From Macrotrachela quadricornifera (lineage: Eukaryota > Rotifera > Eurotatoria > Philodinida > Philodinidae), in assembly GCA_022393335.1 (NCBI GenBank), contig JAJEKB010021748.1, positions 227,669 to 291,668 on the forward strand: 64,000 nucleotides of DNA, given 5' to 3'. Positions within the stretch are counted from its first letter, which is position 1; each line of letters starts with the position of its first letter. The position numbers and the translations under genes were made by a program. Below are positions 1 to 10,932 of the stretch, piece after piece. The notes under the pieces are model-generated. The model had not been told where the DNA came from and did no database searches. It was given only the letters and a program-made list of their open reading frames with translations.

Positions 1-186
1 GATACACGGTCCGATCCTTTTTTGGTTTCGTAAAAAGAAAGTTTCGTGCCAAACTTCTTTTTAATGAACGACAAAAAAGGTTTCGTACTGAGCCTTGTGT
101 ACGAAACCTTTTTTGTCGTTCATTAAAAAGAAGTTTGGTACGAAACTTTCTTTTTACGAAACCAAAAAAGGATCGGACCGTGTATC
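1..186. repeat. Near-perfect long hairpin (inverted repeat)
   Basis: Arms 1-88 and 99-186 are reverse complements with a 10-nt loop (89-98); I found one mismatch, which would be a G-U wobble in RNA. The inner stem carries the TACGAAACC-type core also found in the 51-bp arrays further right, so it is probably a foldback derivative of the same repeat family. No ORF is present. Confidence 0.9.
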
Positions 187-244
187 CGCCCCCCGATCTG
201 TTTTTTGGTTCGGTAAAGATACTTTTTTTTACAGTGATCTCCAT

Positions 245-310
245 GTTGCATCCGTAAGTTGATCTCATTTTGCTTTTCATATCTAAATTAGATCAACTTA
301 CGGATGCAAC
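245..310. repeat. Short perfect inverted repeat
   Basis: A perfect 21-bp arm at 245-265 (starts GTTGCATCCG) is repeated inverted at 290-310, separated by 24 nt. It is a small hairpin or a terminal remnant of a foldback element. Confidence 0.85.
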
Positions 311-859
311 GGGGAAATTAAACTGTTTGAATACCTCTAGAGATCCCTTCAACAGTTAAAAATTACATTTAATTACCAAGTAGTTTTTCGAATTAGTCTA
401 CAATAAAGAGCAATTGAATTAATTGTATATAATAGAATAAACTTACTCATATACTTCATATGTGTGTTGACCTAAAACGAGAATATAAATATGATGATTT
501 TGCATAGTGAAACTTACTGACGATTTTGATAGAAAGATGGTTCTGAAATAAAACACAAGTTATTGTGGATTAGATGATTAATATACCCACGAATTCCATG
601 TGGAGGCCAATCTATAACAGAAAAGAAAATCATTTATTGAAAACAGCAAACTTACTCACTAATTTGCAAGGTTTCGGAAAATATTGGGTTCGGCAGTGTT
701 GCCATTGAACCTGTAATTATATAAAATTAATTAATTAATTAAGATACTAGTTTATCAAAAATGTCCTTACTTAATGATGCGCAGGACGTCTTCTACAATG
801 TGACAAGATATTTACACAAGCACTTAATCTCAAAACATCTACTATATAACGATAATTTT
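311..859. other. AT-rich stretch without recognisable gene
   Basis: I see no convincing ORF, exon or repeat array here, only AT-rich sequence with short TTAATTAA runs. Confidence 0.5.
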
Positions 860-1235
860 TCATGAACTCACTCGTATATATATATAGCTTGCACTGGCGA
901 AACAAAACGGTGAATGAGTAGTGGACAAAAGGGTTCCGTAAATTTTTAACAGATCCTTAAGGGTACATAAAAGGTTCTCTACATGACAATAATGTTCCGC
1001 CAACTCACTCATATATATATATATATAGATCACAGCGGCGAAACAAATCGGTGAACGAGTAGTGGACAAAAAGGTTTCGTAAGTTTTCAACAGATCCTTA
1101 AGGCTACTTAAAACGTCCTCTGCATGGCAATAATTTTCTGTGAACTCATTCGTATATATATATATATAGGCTGCACCATCAAAACAAAACAGTGAATGAG
1201 TAATGAACAAAAAGGTTCCGTAAGTTCTTAACGCA
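860..1235. repeat. Tandem repeat, ~138-bp unit, ~2.7 copies
   Basis: Units begin near 860, 997 and 1,137 with AACTCACTC/ATTCG followed by a TATATA run, then GAAACAAAACGGTGAATGAG and GTTCCGTAAG. The open frame on the minus strand across it is a by-product of the period and is not a gene. Confidence 0.8.
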
Positions 1236-1251
1236 TATTTAAGGGTACTAT

Positions 1252-1560
1252 AGGTAAGTTTTTGAGGGCTATCTCAACGTGCCATTAGTAACATTTTAAG
1301 GACTATCTTGAGGTACTATAAGTAAATTTCTGAGGGGTATGTTAGGACACTATAAGTCACTTTTTGAGGGCTATCTTGGGGTACTTTAGATAACTTTTTG
1401 AGCGCTATCGCAGCGTACCATTGGTGACTTTCTGAAGGCTATCTCGGACTACTGTTAGTAACTTTTCGACGACTATCTTGGAATACTATCAGTAATTTTT
1501 TTGACGGCTATCTCAGGAGTAATACGTGCAACTTTTTGAGACCTATCAAACAGTACGTCT
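1252..1560. repeat. Minisatellite, 34-bp unit, ~9 degenerate copies
   Basis: Consensus-like units of 34 bp (AGTAACTTTTTGAGGGCTAT then CTTGGGGTACTATA) follow each other without gaps. Copies differ at many positions, so the array is old. Confidence 0.85.
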
Positions 1561-1709
1561 CGTAACTACTTAAGACTGTTTCTTTGCGGAATCGATAATT
1601 TTTAAAATCTATGTTTGGGTTCTATCTCTGCCTTTCTATGAGTTATCTAAACATAGCTCATACAAGGCTTATTTGAGTTAGCGGACTCTAAAAAAATTGA
1701 TGTTTTATG

Positions 1710-2380
1710 GAATTTTAAAGATGTGGTACTATTTTATGAGACGATTTTAAGTGTTGTGGCATGAAGATTGTTTCGTAATTTTCATACAGAATCTTTCTAA
1801 GTGCTAAAAATTGAAGAGAGTTTAGAAGTTTTACTATGAAACTATTTAGAAGTTCCATGCATCGTGTACTGGAATTTTCGTAATTTTGTATCTTTTGCTC
1901 AAAACCGTTGACAATTTCGTAAAACAACTAAAAGTATCGTATATCTCATACGAATTAATTGAAAGCTTTGTAAAATATTATAAGGTTCAACATAAAATAA
2001 GCGAAATTGTTCATAGTTTCATAAAGGATATGATGGTTCGGTACATCTTTTACGAAGTCATGAACAACTCCGCAAGTGTTGCAAAGGTTCCACCCCTATT
2101 TTACGAAACCTTTGCTAGTTTCAAAAACCATATAATAGTTTGGTACGTTTTACACGAAGCCATTAACAGCTGCGCCAATTATCTGAAGGTTGAGTACACG
2201 TGTTACGAAACTGTCGGCAGTTTCGTATGGCATCTAAAGGTTGCGTATAAGTTCTACAAAATTATTCATAGTTTTGTAAGTGTTTTAATAGTTCCGCACA
2301 TATTGTGCGAAACTAGCCATGGTTTAATAGACGATATACCAAACCATTACATCATTGAAGAAACTATGAACGGTATACAT
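1710..2380. repeat. 51-bp tandem array (left TIR of MULE A)
   Basis: Units of 51 bp contain TACGAAACTGTTCATAGTTT followed by GTAAA..GGTTCGGTA. Because 51 is a multiple of three, one frame (1,886-2,410) stays open and gives a 17-residue protein repeat; I treat that frame as non-coding. Confidence 0.8.
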
Positions 2381-2384
2381 GAAA

Positions 2385-2560
2385 TTGGCCGAAAAAGAAA
2401 ATGCCGATAGAAAAAATATCGAAAGAAAAATGTCGAAAAAAAAATGTCGACGAAAAAAATGTCGAGAAAAAAAAGTCGAAAAATAAATGTCGAAAAATAA
2501 ATGTCGAATGAAAAAATGTCGAATAAAAAAATATCGATGATCTAGGAATGTCGAAAGATT
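2385..2560. repeat. Short tandem array of AAAAATGTCGA units (left, MULE A)
   Basis: Runs of (A)nTGTCGA every 11-16 bp, degenerating towards the gene. It is mirrored as TCGACATTTTT at 4,560-4,715, which makes the pair inverted. Confidence 0.85.
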
Positions 2561-2662
2561 TTCATATTAAATTACTCGACCGAAAAGGTAAAAATTTTAT
2601 TTTTTTTCAACAAAGAGAATCACAGATCTTAACAAGCAGTATTAACTATGAAAAATAAAAAA

Positions 2663-4310
2663 TTAGTGAAAAAGAAAAGTCAATGTTAATTCATTCATAT
2701 ATTTATTTTTTTTTGCAATCACTAATGCTAAACCAGCTAATAATTCTTCAACATTTATTTCTCCATGATCATATCGGTTATTCAATGTATTTATTCGTTT
2801 TTGGATTCCATCAGCTACACTCGATTTTGGCCGTTTTTGAACACCTGTATTAGCTCGAGCATATAAATGTTGAAAGCGAATTTCTTCATTCACCAGACAT
2901 CTAATAAACGACCAGATATTAGAGTGTGCTCTTTCAATGCGTCGATTCAGTCGAGCATGAAAACCTAAATAAAAGAATATTAATCTAGGTTTCATACAGA
3001 AAAGACGAACCTACCTTCGCATGTATTATTTGTTCTTTGTTCACAACCATGAACATTCCACATTTCCACTGGTATATTAGTCAGCCACTGACTCTCAAAG
3101 TAGAGAAATAACTGACGAAGTTCTTGTTTCACTTTGTTGTTTTCTGTTGCACGTAAATTATAAAATGCAGTTTCAACTTCTTCAAGTGGTAAAAGTGCCA
3201 ATGCCATTATTTTACGGCAACAACTTCGTATATCTTCATCTTGTGAATAACTTGAACCTAAACCCAATGTTTGAATTCGACGATAAATGTTTAGATTGTA
3301 ATGAAAGAAACAACCTTTATGCTTAGTTTCAGGAAACTAAAATAAAAGATATGCATCCTTTACAAAAAATAATTAGTAGATGACTTCAGCTGCTACTGCG
3401 GGAATTAAACCAGTTTCAAAATCACTAATTATTTGTTCAGGTTTAAATACACGATTCATAGCTGCCGAAGCATTTTTTAATTCACAAAATAAGTGTTGAT
3501 AAGTTGCTTTTTTGCGATCAGGTAGAAGACCGAATACACAGGGAAAACCTTCAAAAGAAGAATAAGAAATAGAATTTATATTAAAAAAAACATGTAAGTT
3601 GTATTACTCGATCCAAATTTCAATCCATGCAACGTATATACTTGACTAAAAAATGGTGGTGTCGCGGAAAACGTTCCATCCAACAAAATAGTTGAACTAT
3701 CAAATAATATTTCCAATTGTTTTGTGCTACCAAAAAGTAACATTCTTTCTCGACGACGAACCATTGAATCAGATAATAAGAATTTTTCACCTGTTGATGT
3801 ATTTTGATAACAATCTGGAATATCAAATGCACAAGAAGTAGGCAAGGATGGTGTTAATTTACGTCGTGCATAGCACAATCTCGGTTCTAGAAAACAAACA
3901 TGGTAAGAGGTATGATATGCTTGTAAAAATATAGACTTACGTAATTCATGAGCAAGTGGAAGATTTGCAAGAACTTCTGGTGATAAACGAGCTTTACTGA
4001 TTTGTTCATCATATATTTTAGGTATTGGTGATGTTTCGTTGATAACACGTCCCTTGAGATTTTGTCGAAATTGTATGATTTCAAGATCTTCTGGTTCTAA
4101 TAAATGATTATGTTCACCATTTGAAACCAAGAAATTGTTATTAAGATCTGTATGTACATGTGCTTTACAGCTCTTAGCTTTACATATCCAATATATTTTG
4201 GACGATGTCTGTTTGTTCATTTTGTAAATAAAGCCATTAAACACCAACAGACGATTACCTTTGTATGAGACGAGAAAAGAAATATTGTTTGTGCTGGTGC
4301 TTGCCATCAT
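2663..4310 (-). CDS. FLYWCH zinc-finger MULE transposase A (478 aa, 5 exons)
   Basis: Model on the minus strand: exons 4310-3941, 3886-3608, 3548-3385, 3336-3015 and 2964-2663, 1,437 nt in all, open throughout with GT-AG introns of about 48-60 nt. Residues ~10-72 form a FLYWCH-type Zn finger (hydrophobic YKGNRLLVFNGFIY core, then CKAKSCKAH and an EHNHL end), which binds DNA. The rest is a MULE DDE (RNase H-like) domain: LLDGTFS then FSQVYTLHG (first Asp), ISDFETGL (second Asp), HKGCFFHY, WNVHGCEQRTNNTCEG and NIWSFIRCL. It would cut and rejoin the flanking array-type ends. Gene B next door has introns at the same places. I see no disabling change. The exact third catalytic residue is not certain. 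Confidence 0.85.
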
Positions 4311-4559
4311 GTAGACGAATGAAATGGTGAAAGTGCAGAAATTGTGTGCTTATATATCTGAAATCGAGTGAATAGGCCGTCCGTATCCGTAATCAAACAA
4401 TACTATAAGTGAATCCTTTGTTCACTTGTGTTTTCTAGACTGTTCTAGTTAGTCATTTGTCCATCGATCTATTGGAGACAACTACTAGCTAATCAATAAA
4501 GCTTTGATAGACAAAACAAGAACGAAAAGGAGGAAAGCCAATATTAATTTAAAACGACA

Positions 4560-4715
4560 AATTGAAATTTTCGACATTTTTTTTTCGGTCAAAAATCATT
4601 TCGATACTTTTTTCTCGGCATTCATTTTTCGATATTTTTTTCATCGACATTTTTTTTTCGACATTTTCCTTTCGACATTTTTTCCATCGGCATTTTTTTT
4701 TCGGCCATTTTCATG
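4560..4715. repeat. Inverted TCGACATTTTT array (right, MULE A)
   Basis: Repeats of TTTTTTTCGACATTTT in the opposite orientation to 2,385-2,560. The open frames over it are low-complexity Phe-rich artefacts. Confidence 0.85.
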
Positions 4716-4950
4716 TAAATCTTATGAACAGTTTCGTGCAATGTACGCTGAACCTTTTAATGCTTTACGAAGCTTTCGATAGATTCGTATAAGCTATACA
4801 GAACCTTTACTCATTTCACGAAAGTATCAGTGGTTCCGTAAAATATGAAAAAGTTCAGCGTACATTGTACGAAACTGTTCATAGTTTTGTAAATGATGTA
4901 TTGGTTCGGTATATCTTTTACGAAGCTATGACTAGTTTCGGTAAAGTACT
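4715..4950. repeat. 51-bp units between MULE A and MULE B
   Basis: About four units with the TACGAAAC...TTTCGTAAA core lie between the inward-facing TGTCGA arrays of the two transposons, serving as the right end of A and the left end of B. Confidence 0.7.
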
Positions 4951-4954
4951 AAAA

Positions 4955-5115
4955 TGTCGAATGCAAAATGTCGAAAGTGAAAATGTCGAAAAAAAAACGT
5001 CGAAAGTGGAAATGCCGAAAGGTAGAATGCCGAACAGAAAAAATGTCGAAAGTCATCAATGTAGAAAAACAAAATGTCGAAAGTGAAAATGTCGAGAGTG
5101 AAAATGTCGAAACCA
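4955..5115. repeat. TGTCGA array (left, MULE B)
   Basis: GTCGAAAGTGAAAAT-like units of about 12-18 bp, mirrored at 7,140-7,350. The overlapping frames on both strands are repeat artefacts. Confidence 0.85.
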
Positions 5116-5342
5116 CTAATAGCACATATTTAGCCTTTTCTTTTATTGACAAGAATTTTAGCAAATAAAGCATAAGTGAAGAACTATTCCAAAAAAGAGC
5201 AGATAAAGAAACATTATATGGATAGATTAAGATAACAAAAATTTAATAACATGAACAAGTATTTTAAGAGAAAGGAGACAATGAACAAATTAAGAAACTG
5301 AATTTGATAGTTGAATATAATATTGAAAAGCCTAGTTTCAAT

Positions 5343-6927
5343 TCATTTTGTTTTGTTCATGTTTTTTGCAACGATCATTGACAAGCCTTCAAGATATTCA
5401 TTTAAATCAATTTCATTATTTGAAAAATGTTTGCATAAAACATCAAGACGTTCTTGGATGATGCAAGTTCTTTTTGACTTTTTCTTGAGCAAACCGCTTT
5501 TAGCATGAAGAAGTTGCTGTTGAAAATGAACTTCTTCTTTCTTGAGTACATCAATAAAGTGCCAGATATTAGGATGCACCTTATCGACTCTGTGATTAAA
5601 GCGGTTGTGCCAACCTAAAATACAATATAAGAAGATTATTAAAATCATAGACAAGTAATCTCACCTTCGCAATTATTATTCGTCCGTATTTTTAAGTCAG
5701 AAACATTCCATAAATACATAGATGTTTGTTTAATCCAGAAATTCTCGAAGTATTCGAATAGAGGCATAAGAACATCTGGCCGTTGTTCTATAAGTTCTTC
5801 GAAAGCAAACTCTACTTCATTTAATGGAAGAAGAGGTAAAGCCATCAAACGTCGACAGATGTTGCGCACATTGTTATCGTCTTTATATATGTTGCTTAAA
5901 CCGAGATTTTGAATTTTTCTATAGATTGCTTGAGTGAAATGGTAAAAGCAGCCAATGTGACGAGCATTAGGAAACTAAAAAGCAAACGATGAGTTATCAC
6001 TTTATCCAATAAACTTCATACCTGTTTTTGTAGTGGTCTTATAAGTGCTTTTTCAAAATCAGTTGTTATTTGACTTGGTGAAAAATCCATTTGAAGACGT
6101 TTAGCTTCTTCTTCAAGCTGTTTGAATACGTCTTTGTACATTGAGCCAGAGCGGCCCGTAAGAAGAACGAAAACACAAGGAAAACCTATAGAACACTGAT
6201 TACAATGAAAAAAAGATACAAAGTATCATCTACTTACATTGTTCGTATTTGATACCATGTAACGTGTAGAGTTGTTCAAAAAATGGCGGACAAGAGGAAA
6301 ATGTGCCATCCATTAATATATGTTTGGATTTGAATAATACACGTAGTTGATTATCAGTAGCAAAAATAAGTGTCCTTTTAGTTCTTCGTATTTTGTCATA
6401 AAGTAAAAAGCGATTATCATTAAGTGTTTGAGCATAAAGAGTAGGAATTTCAAAATCACATGATTTTGGCAAAGCTGGAGTTTCTTGACGACGAATACGA
6501 TTCAATGACGACTCTATAAATCATAAAGTAATTGCATGAGTAATAAAAAGAAAGTGCACTTACTTGCATCTTGTGCTGATGGAGCAATACAAAGAGCAGT
6601 TTGACTTAATTGAGCTTTAGCAAATTCTTCGTCGTAAATGCGAGCAACTGGTGTGGTTTCATTAGTTATACGTTTTTTGACGTTTGTTTTGAAATTAAGA
6701 ATTTCAATGTGTTCAGGTGAAGATAAATGACTAGAGTGATCACCTTTACATGCTTTGAATTGATCATTGGCATCAGTATGAAGGACAGCAGAGCAGAGAC
6801 GATTTTCACAGCGCCAGTATTTGACCTTCGAGCATGACTTGTTTAACTGGTATACAAATCCATCACAAATGATCACACGTTTACCTTTGTTACTTTGTGA
6901 AAAAGTTATGATAGGCGTGTTATTCAT
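5343..6927 (-). CDS. FLYWCH zinc-finger MULE transposase B (461 aa, 5 exons)
   Basis: Model on the minus strand: exons 6927-6564, 6513-6238, 6185-6022, 5974-5665 and 5614-5343, 1,386 nt, open throughout with GT-AG introns. I chose the ATG at 6,927 because it aligns with the start of copy A (MNNTPIITFSQSNKGKRVII); an in-frame ATG at 7,008 would add 27 residues. It has a FLYWCH finger (YWRCENRLCSAVLH, HSSHL) and a MULE domain: LMDGTFSSCPPFFEQLYTLH, TDFEKALI, HIGCFYHF, LPLNEVEFAFEEL, RTNNNCEG and NIWHFIDVL. Exon number, positions and phases equal those of copy A, while the protein sequence has diverged clearly. No disabling lesion is seen. Confidence 0.85.
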
Positions 6928-7139
6928 GTTGACAAAAAAAGAGAATATAGAAAACAACTCGACAAATGTCTCTTGAAATGGACACAAGCTGCTATATATA
7001 TCATTCAATAATTAACCAATATCGTCAGATTCTTTCAGCGAGACAATGCAATTAGTGCATAAAAGTATATACTAATTAGTAGATGATCACAATGCGTCGT
7101 CAGTTGATAGAAATTTCTTCAAGGACATCATAGACGTCT

Positions 7140-7350
7140 TTTCATTTCATTTCTCTTTTTTTCGTCATTTTCTGTTTCGACGTTTTATTTTTCGCCAATC
7201 TGCTTTTCGCCATTTTGATCCTTCGACATTTTCACTTTCGTCATTTTTCTTTCGACATTTTCATTTTCGACATTTTTTTTCTACAATCTGCTTTTCTACG
7301 TCCTGTTTTTCGACATTTTGTCTTTCGACGTTTTCCCTTTCGACATTTAA
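7140..7350. repeat. Inverted TCGACATTTTC array (right, MULE B)
   Basis: Repeated TTTCGACATTTTCNTTTTCG units form the inverted partner of 4,955-5,115. Confidence 0.85.
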
Positions 7351-7354
7351 CCAC

Positions 7355-7640
7355 CTATTCACTAGTTTCGTACAACGTATCCAGAACTATTAAAGCATTT
7401 ACGAAACCATGACTGGTTTCGCAGAATATATACGGAACGTTTAAATACTATGCGAAGCCGTCAGTAGCTTTGTAAAAAGGATACGAAACTACCGAAAGTT
7501 CAGTACATGATGCATGGAACTTCTAGAGGGTTTCGCAAACAAACTTCGGAACCTTCTACAATTTTCAGAACTTAAAAAGGTTCTTTATAATAATTACGAA
7601 ACGATTAGTATGCGACGGAACTTAAAATCGTTTCGTAAAA
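7355..7640. repeat. 51-bp-type units (right end of MULE B)
   Basis: Degenerate units with GTTTCGTA...ACGAAACC cores and about 51-bp spacing mark the right end of element B. Confidence 0.7.
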
Positions 7641-7679
7641 CTGTGCCAAACCTTTAAAGTTCAGTAGACCTCCTATTTT

Positions 7680-9440
7680 TTTTACAGTGCATATGAAAAA
7701 ACTAAAATGAGTTTCTGTGTCTGTCGCTGATCGCAGGTCAAAGCTCCGATCAGAAAGATATTCGTTTGAGGCAAAGGTGTTCGTGTTTGAGGAATCCGAG
7801 TCTGGCATTAGTTTTTCAAAATCTTTTGAAATTAATATTTTTCCCTCGACTGTAAGGAGGGTCATATGAAAAAAAATAGTTTGCTTGCTTCCTTGTCGTC
7901 GCGGTCACAGGTCAAAAAAACATGTTTTCAAGAAAATAACGATTTTTTATAAAGTTTGACCAAAGGTAATCGGGGTCGGGGAATCGATTGACATGATTAG
8001 TTTTTTAGTTTTCTGACCCAAAAAATTGTCTTTTTACCAAAAAAGTTTTTTTGACCCAAAAAATTACTTTTTTACCAAAAAAGTTTTTTTGATCCAAAAA
8101 ACTACTTTTTTATCAAAAAAGTTTTTTTCACCCCGGGTTTCGAACCAATCAGAAATGTTGGTGACTAGATTTCATCAGACCGTGTTTTTTGACCCTAGGT
8201 TTCGGACCAATCAGAATAGTTGGAGGCTCGGTGTCACTAGATCATGTTCCCTCGACTGAAGGGAGGTCATATGTAAAAACTAAAATGCGTTCGTTTTCTG
8301 GTATTCGAGTCAAAGGAATATCATGTTTATATGTCCTCAGATTTTCGACCAAGCAGATTTCTTTGCGACCGGGTTTTACCAGAGCATGTTCCATGGTGTA
8401 ACGAACACCATTATTTATTGTGGTGATATCTGAATTGATCAATTGATGTTAGGAATTAGTGAGTTTTGGTATATTTTATCGAAAACAGCTGTTTTTTTGT
8501 GAGTTGTTAATTTTACCATGGTGTGTGATGAACACAATCGCCTATAGTGCTGATATCGAAATTGATCAATTGATGTTAGAAATGGACAAGGTTTGATATT
8601 TTTCGTCAAAAACAGATGTTTTGTTACAAACTGAGGATTTCCTCATGGTGGATGATGAACAGCATTGTGTGTTCTTTTTTTCCCTCTTATCCCTTCGACT
8701 GAAGGGAGAGTGATATGAAAAAAACTAAAATGCGTTTGTGTCTGTGTGTGTGTGTGTGTGTCGCAGGTCAAAAGAACACAAAGGCTTCAAAGTACCAGTA
8801 TAAAGTTTGACCAAAGGTTTTCGGGCTCGGGGAATCCGAATCAAGAATAATTTTTTGCAAAATTTTTTTGAGATTAATTTCTTCACACAAAGGATGTGTG
8901 TTTTACGAAAAAAAGAATTTTTTATAAAGTTTGATCAAAGGCTTACGGGATCGCGGAATCGAATGGGACTATTAGTTTTTCAATTTTTTCAAGTCATTTT
9001 TTTGCTAAAAAAAGGCTTTTTTAAGAAAAAAATTTTTTTCTTAGAAAGTTTGATCAAAGGACATTAGGGTAGAGGAATCGATTGGTGATGTGAGTTTCTT
9101 AAAATTTTTTTCAGATTAATTTTTTTACACAAAGGAAAGGTTTTTTACAAAAAAATTTTCTTTACTTATAAAGTTTGACGAAAAGCTGTTGGGGTCAAGA
9201 AATCGAATGGCATTATTAGTTTTTCAAGATATCCAAATGTTTTTTTTAGGTCACAAAAGGTTTTTTCTAAGAAATCAATGACTTTTAATAAAGTGTCACT
9301 AAAGGCCCTTGTGGTCAAGGAATGGAATGATATTATTATTTTATCAAAATTTTCAACGGATTTCCCTGACTGAAGGGAGGGGCACATAAAAAGTTATAAT
9401 TGGTTTGCTTGTTTGATTGATGTCGGGTGTAAGGTCAAAC
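7680..9440. repeat. Composite repeat array headed by CCCTCGACTG
   Basis: Headers resembling CCCTCGACTGAAGGGAGG plus TCATATGAAAAAACTAAAAT occur near 7,845, 8,248, 8,693 and 9,363. Between headers, units with AAAGTTTGACCAAAGG, GGGGTCGGGGAATCGAATGG and ATTAGTTTTTCAA recur, together with poly-T/poly-A blocks. All ORFs here are repeat artefacts. Diverged copies in the opposite orientation occur at 18,530-19,475. Confidence 0.75.
8743..8761. repeat. (GT)n microsatellite
   Basis: About nine GT dinucleotides inside the composite array. Confidence 0.9.
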
Positions 9441-10165
9441 GTTAAAGGACAGTACAATAACGTAAAATTATCTATCTACAGAATAATCACTGCGATCATT
9501 TTCAACACGGTACCATAGGTCAGCGATCGCTTCACCCTAATTTTGAACTGATCAGAATCTTTTAGGCTACAGAATCAGCCAATTATGTTTTTTGGCTCTC
9601 GAACATTCGAGCAATTAGATCCTTTTGGGCTATGCAGTCCGCCAATCCCGTGTTTAGATCCGTGAACCTCGACCTAATCAGATTCTTCTAGAGTGGTAAG
9701 TAAACCTATCGACTTCCTGAACTTAAACGCATCGAGCTAGTTTGAGTTTATATAATTTTGTGAGCCGTAATTATATGTTGTGGAAATGGATATTACAGCT
9801 AAGCCTAGGCCTTTCGAGACAAAAGTATCAGGCGAACATATATTGTAGCTATCTATCTTCGAGCGAGTTAGGTTGTCGAAGTTTTAAACTCATATCGGCT
9901 GGAATGATTAAGATAGGATTTCTGTAGACCATGTAATTTTAACTGACGAGCGAGCCTTTTTAGGTGGTAAAAAGCTTTTGGATTCAGACTACTTCTATCT
10001 TGTACATCCCAATGAGTAGTGAAATACCCTCGATTGATTCATCCCCATTTTACTTTGGGATGGAGTTATGATCATTTTACTGGTTTTTCGACCTATGGCA
10101 CCCTGTCGACAGCACTTCTAAATGAGTGAATTTAGATCTGTAATTATGTCCATAAAGAGATCTTA
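9441..10165. other. No gene seen
   Basis: Mixed-composition sequence without a convincing exon; short phrases such as TCGGACCAATCAGA-like strings echo the preceding repeat array. Confidence 0.5.
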
Positions 10166-10357
10166 TAAATATTAGTATACCCTGAAACTTTCAGACAAAA
10201 CGAATGTATTCTTATCGAGATAATGAGTTTTTAAAAAACGACTGTTTTTCATGATAAATTTTATAATCGTGCGTGAATGAGTCGTTTTTTAAAAACTCAT
10301 TATCTCGATAAGGATACATTCGTTTTGTCTGAAAGTTTCAGGGTATACTAATATTTA
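10166..10357. mobile_element. 192-bp foldback/MITE hairpin
   Basis: Arms 10,166-10,243 and 10,280-10,357 (78 bp each) are reverse complements with about one mismatch and a 36-nt loop. The outer end reads TAAATATTAGTATACCCTGA. Such compact hairpins are typical of non-autonomous DNA elements. Confidence 0.85.
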
Positions 10358-10932
10358 TTGATAATGTTGTGCATGCTATTTGATAGATATTAGTTCTTTT
10401 CATATTCATTTTTAAATGATGTATAAAATAAACTTTTTGTTATTTAGTTGGTTATGAAAATGCTAGAATAAATCTTCTTAGTTATAAAATAATTCAGATA
10501 TTTTTCGGCTTTGCTGCAGAGCAATAAAATTTAAATTGTCTATTACTTTATTTAAAGATATATTCATGAATAGTACAACTGGAAATGATATCAAGAGCAC
10601 TTTCATTTTCCATCATTCGAGTTAAACACTCTAATTCATCTATATGCTCTGTTGTAAATTATCAATATTAAAGCGATACAAAATAAATAAAAAGCACATG
10701 GTAACGCTGTTGCTACCATGAAATAAAGAGAAAAATTATATTTCTGAATATTTTTCTCGGTTGTAAGGGATACTTATTTCAAGTATGATTTTCTCGCATA
10801 ATATTGTACTGAATGGTTAATTTTGCGTCAACGATTGATTAAATTAGAATAAACGGTATTATTTATATTATTATGATGCTCAACATTACTGTCGCAATAT
10901 ATTTATTTCATAACATGGTTAATTCTAATAAT

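Larger units (their letters stand above)
1710..4950 (-). mobile_element. MULE transposon A with tandem-array inverted repeats (Foldback-like)
   Basis: Order along the plus strand: 51-bp array (about 1,710-2,380), TGTCGA array (2,385-2,560), transposase gene on the minus strand (2,663-4,310), TGTCGA array in the opposite orientation (4,560-4,715), then 51-bp units (4,715-4,950). The two ends therefore form long inverted repeats made of short tandem units. This layout is known from Drosophila Foldback elements, which belong to the Mutator group. The outer limits are approximate, and I could not define a target-site duplication. The right end is shared with, or abuts, the left end of element B. 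An open transposase frame makes it a candidate autonomous copy. Confidence 0.75.
4865..7640 (-). mobile_element. MULE transposon B with tandem-array inverted repeats
   Basis: Same layout as element A: 51-bp units (to ~4,950), TGTCGA array (4,955-5,115), transposase gene on the minus strand (5,343-6,927), inverted TCGACATTTT array (7,140-7,350), 51-bp type units (7,355-7,640). It has the same orientation as A, so the two are arranged head to tail. The proteins have clearly diverged, so this is not a recent tandem duplication; either two related families share one end, or one inserted into the end of the other. Confidence 0.75.

Noticed and set aside
860..1210. 116-codon minus-strand ORF
   Set aside because: It follows the ~138-bp tandem repeat including TATATA runs; low complexity and no family.
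1886..2410. 174-codon plus-strand ORF with a 17-residue repeat
   Set aside because: It is produced by the 51-bp tandem array, whose period is divisible by three; the unit also occurs outside any frame at 4,715-4,950 and 7,355-7,640.
4504..5173. Several Phe/Lys-rich ORFs
   Set aside because: They are translations of the TGTCGA/TCGACA arrays at the MULE ends.
6928..7008. N-terminal extension of MULE transposase B
   Set aside because: The ATG at 6,927 aligns with the start of copy A; the extra 27 residues have no counterpart there.
8743..8761. Telomere-type repeat
   Set aside because: It is a plain GT dinucleotide run; no TGTGGG or TTAGGG arrays were seen in the window.
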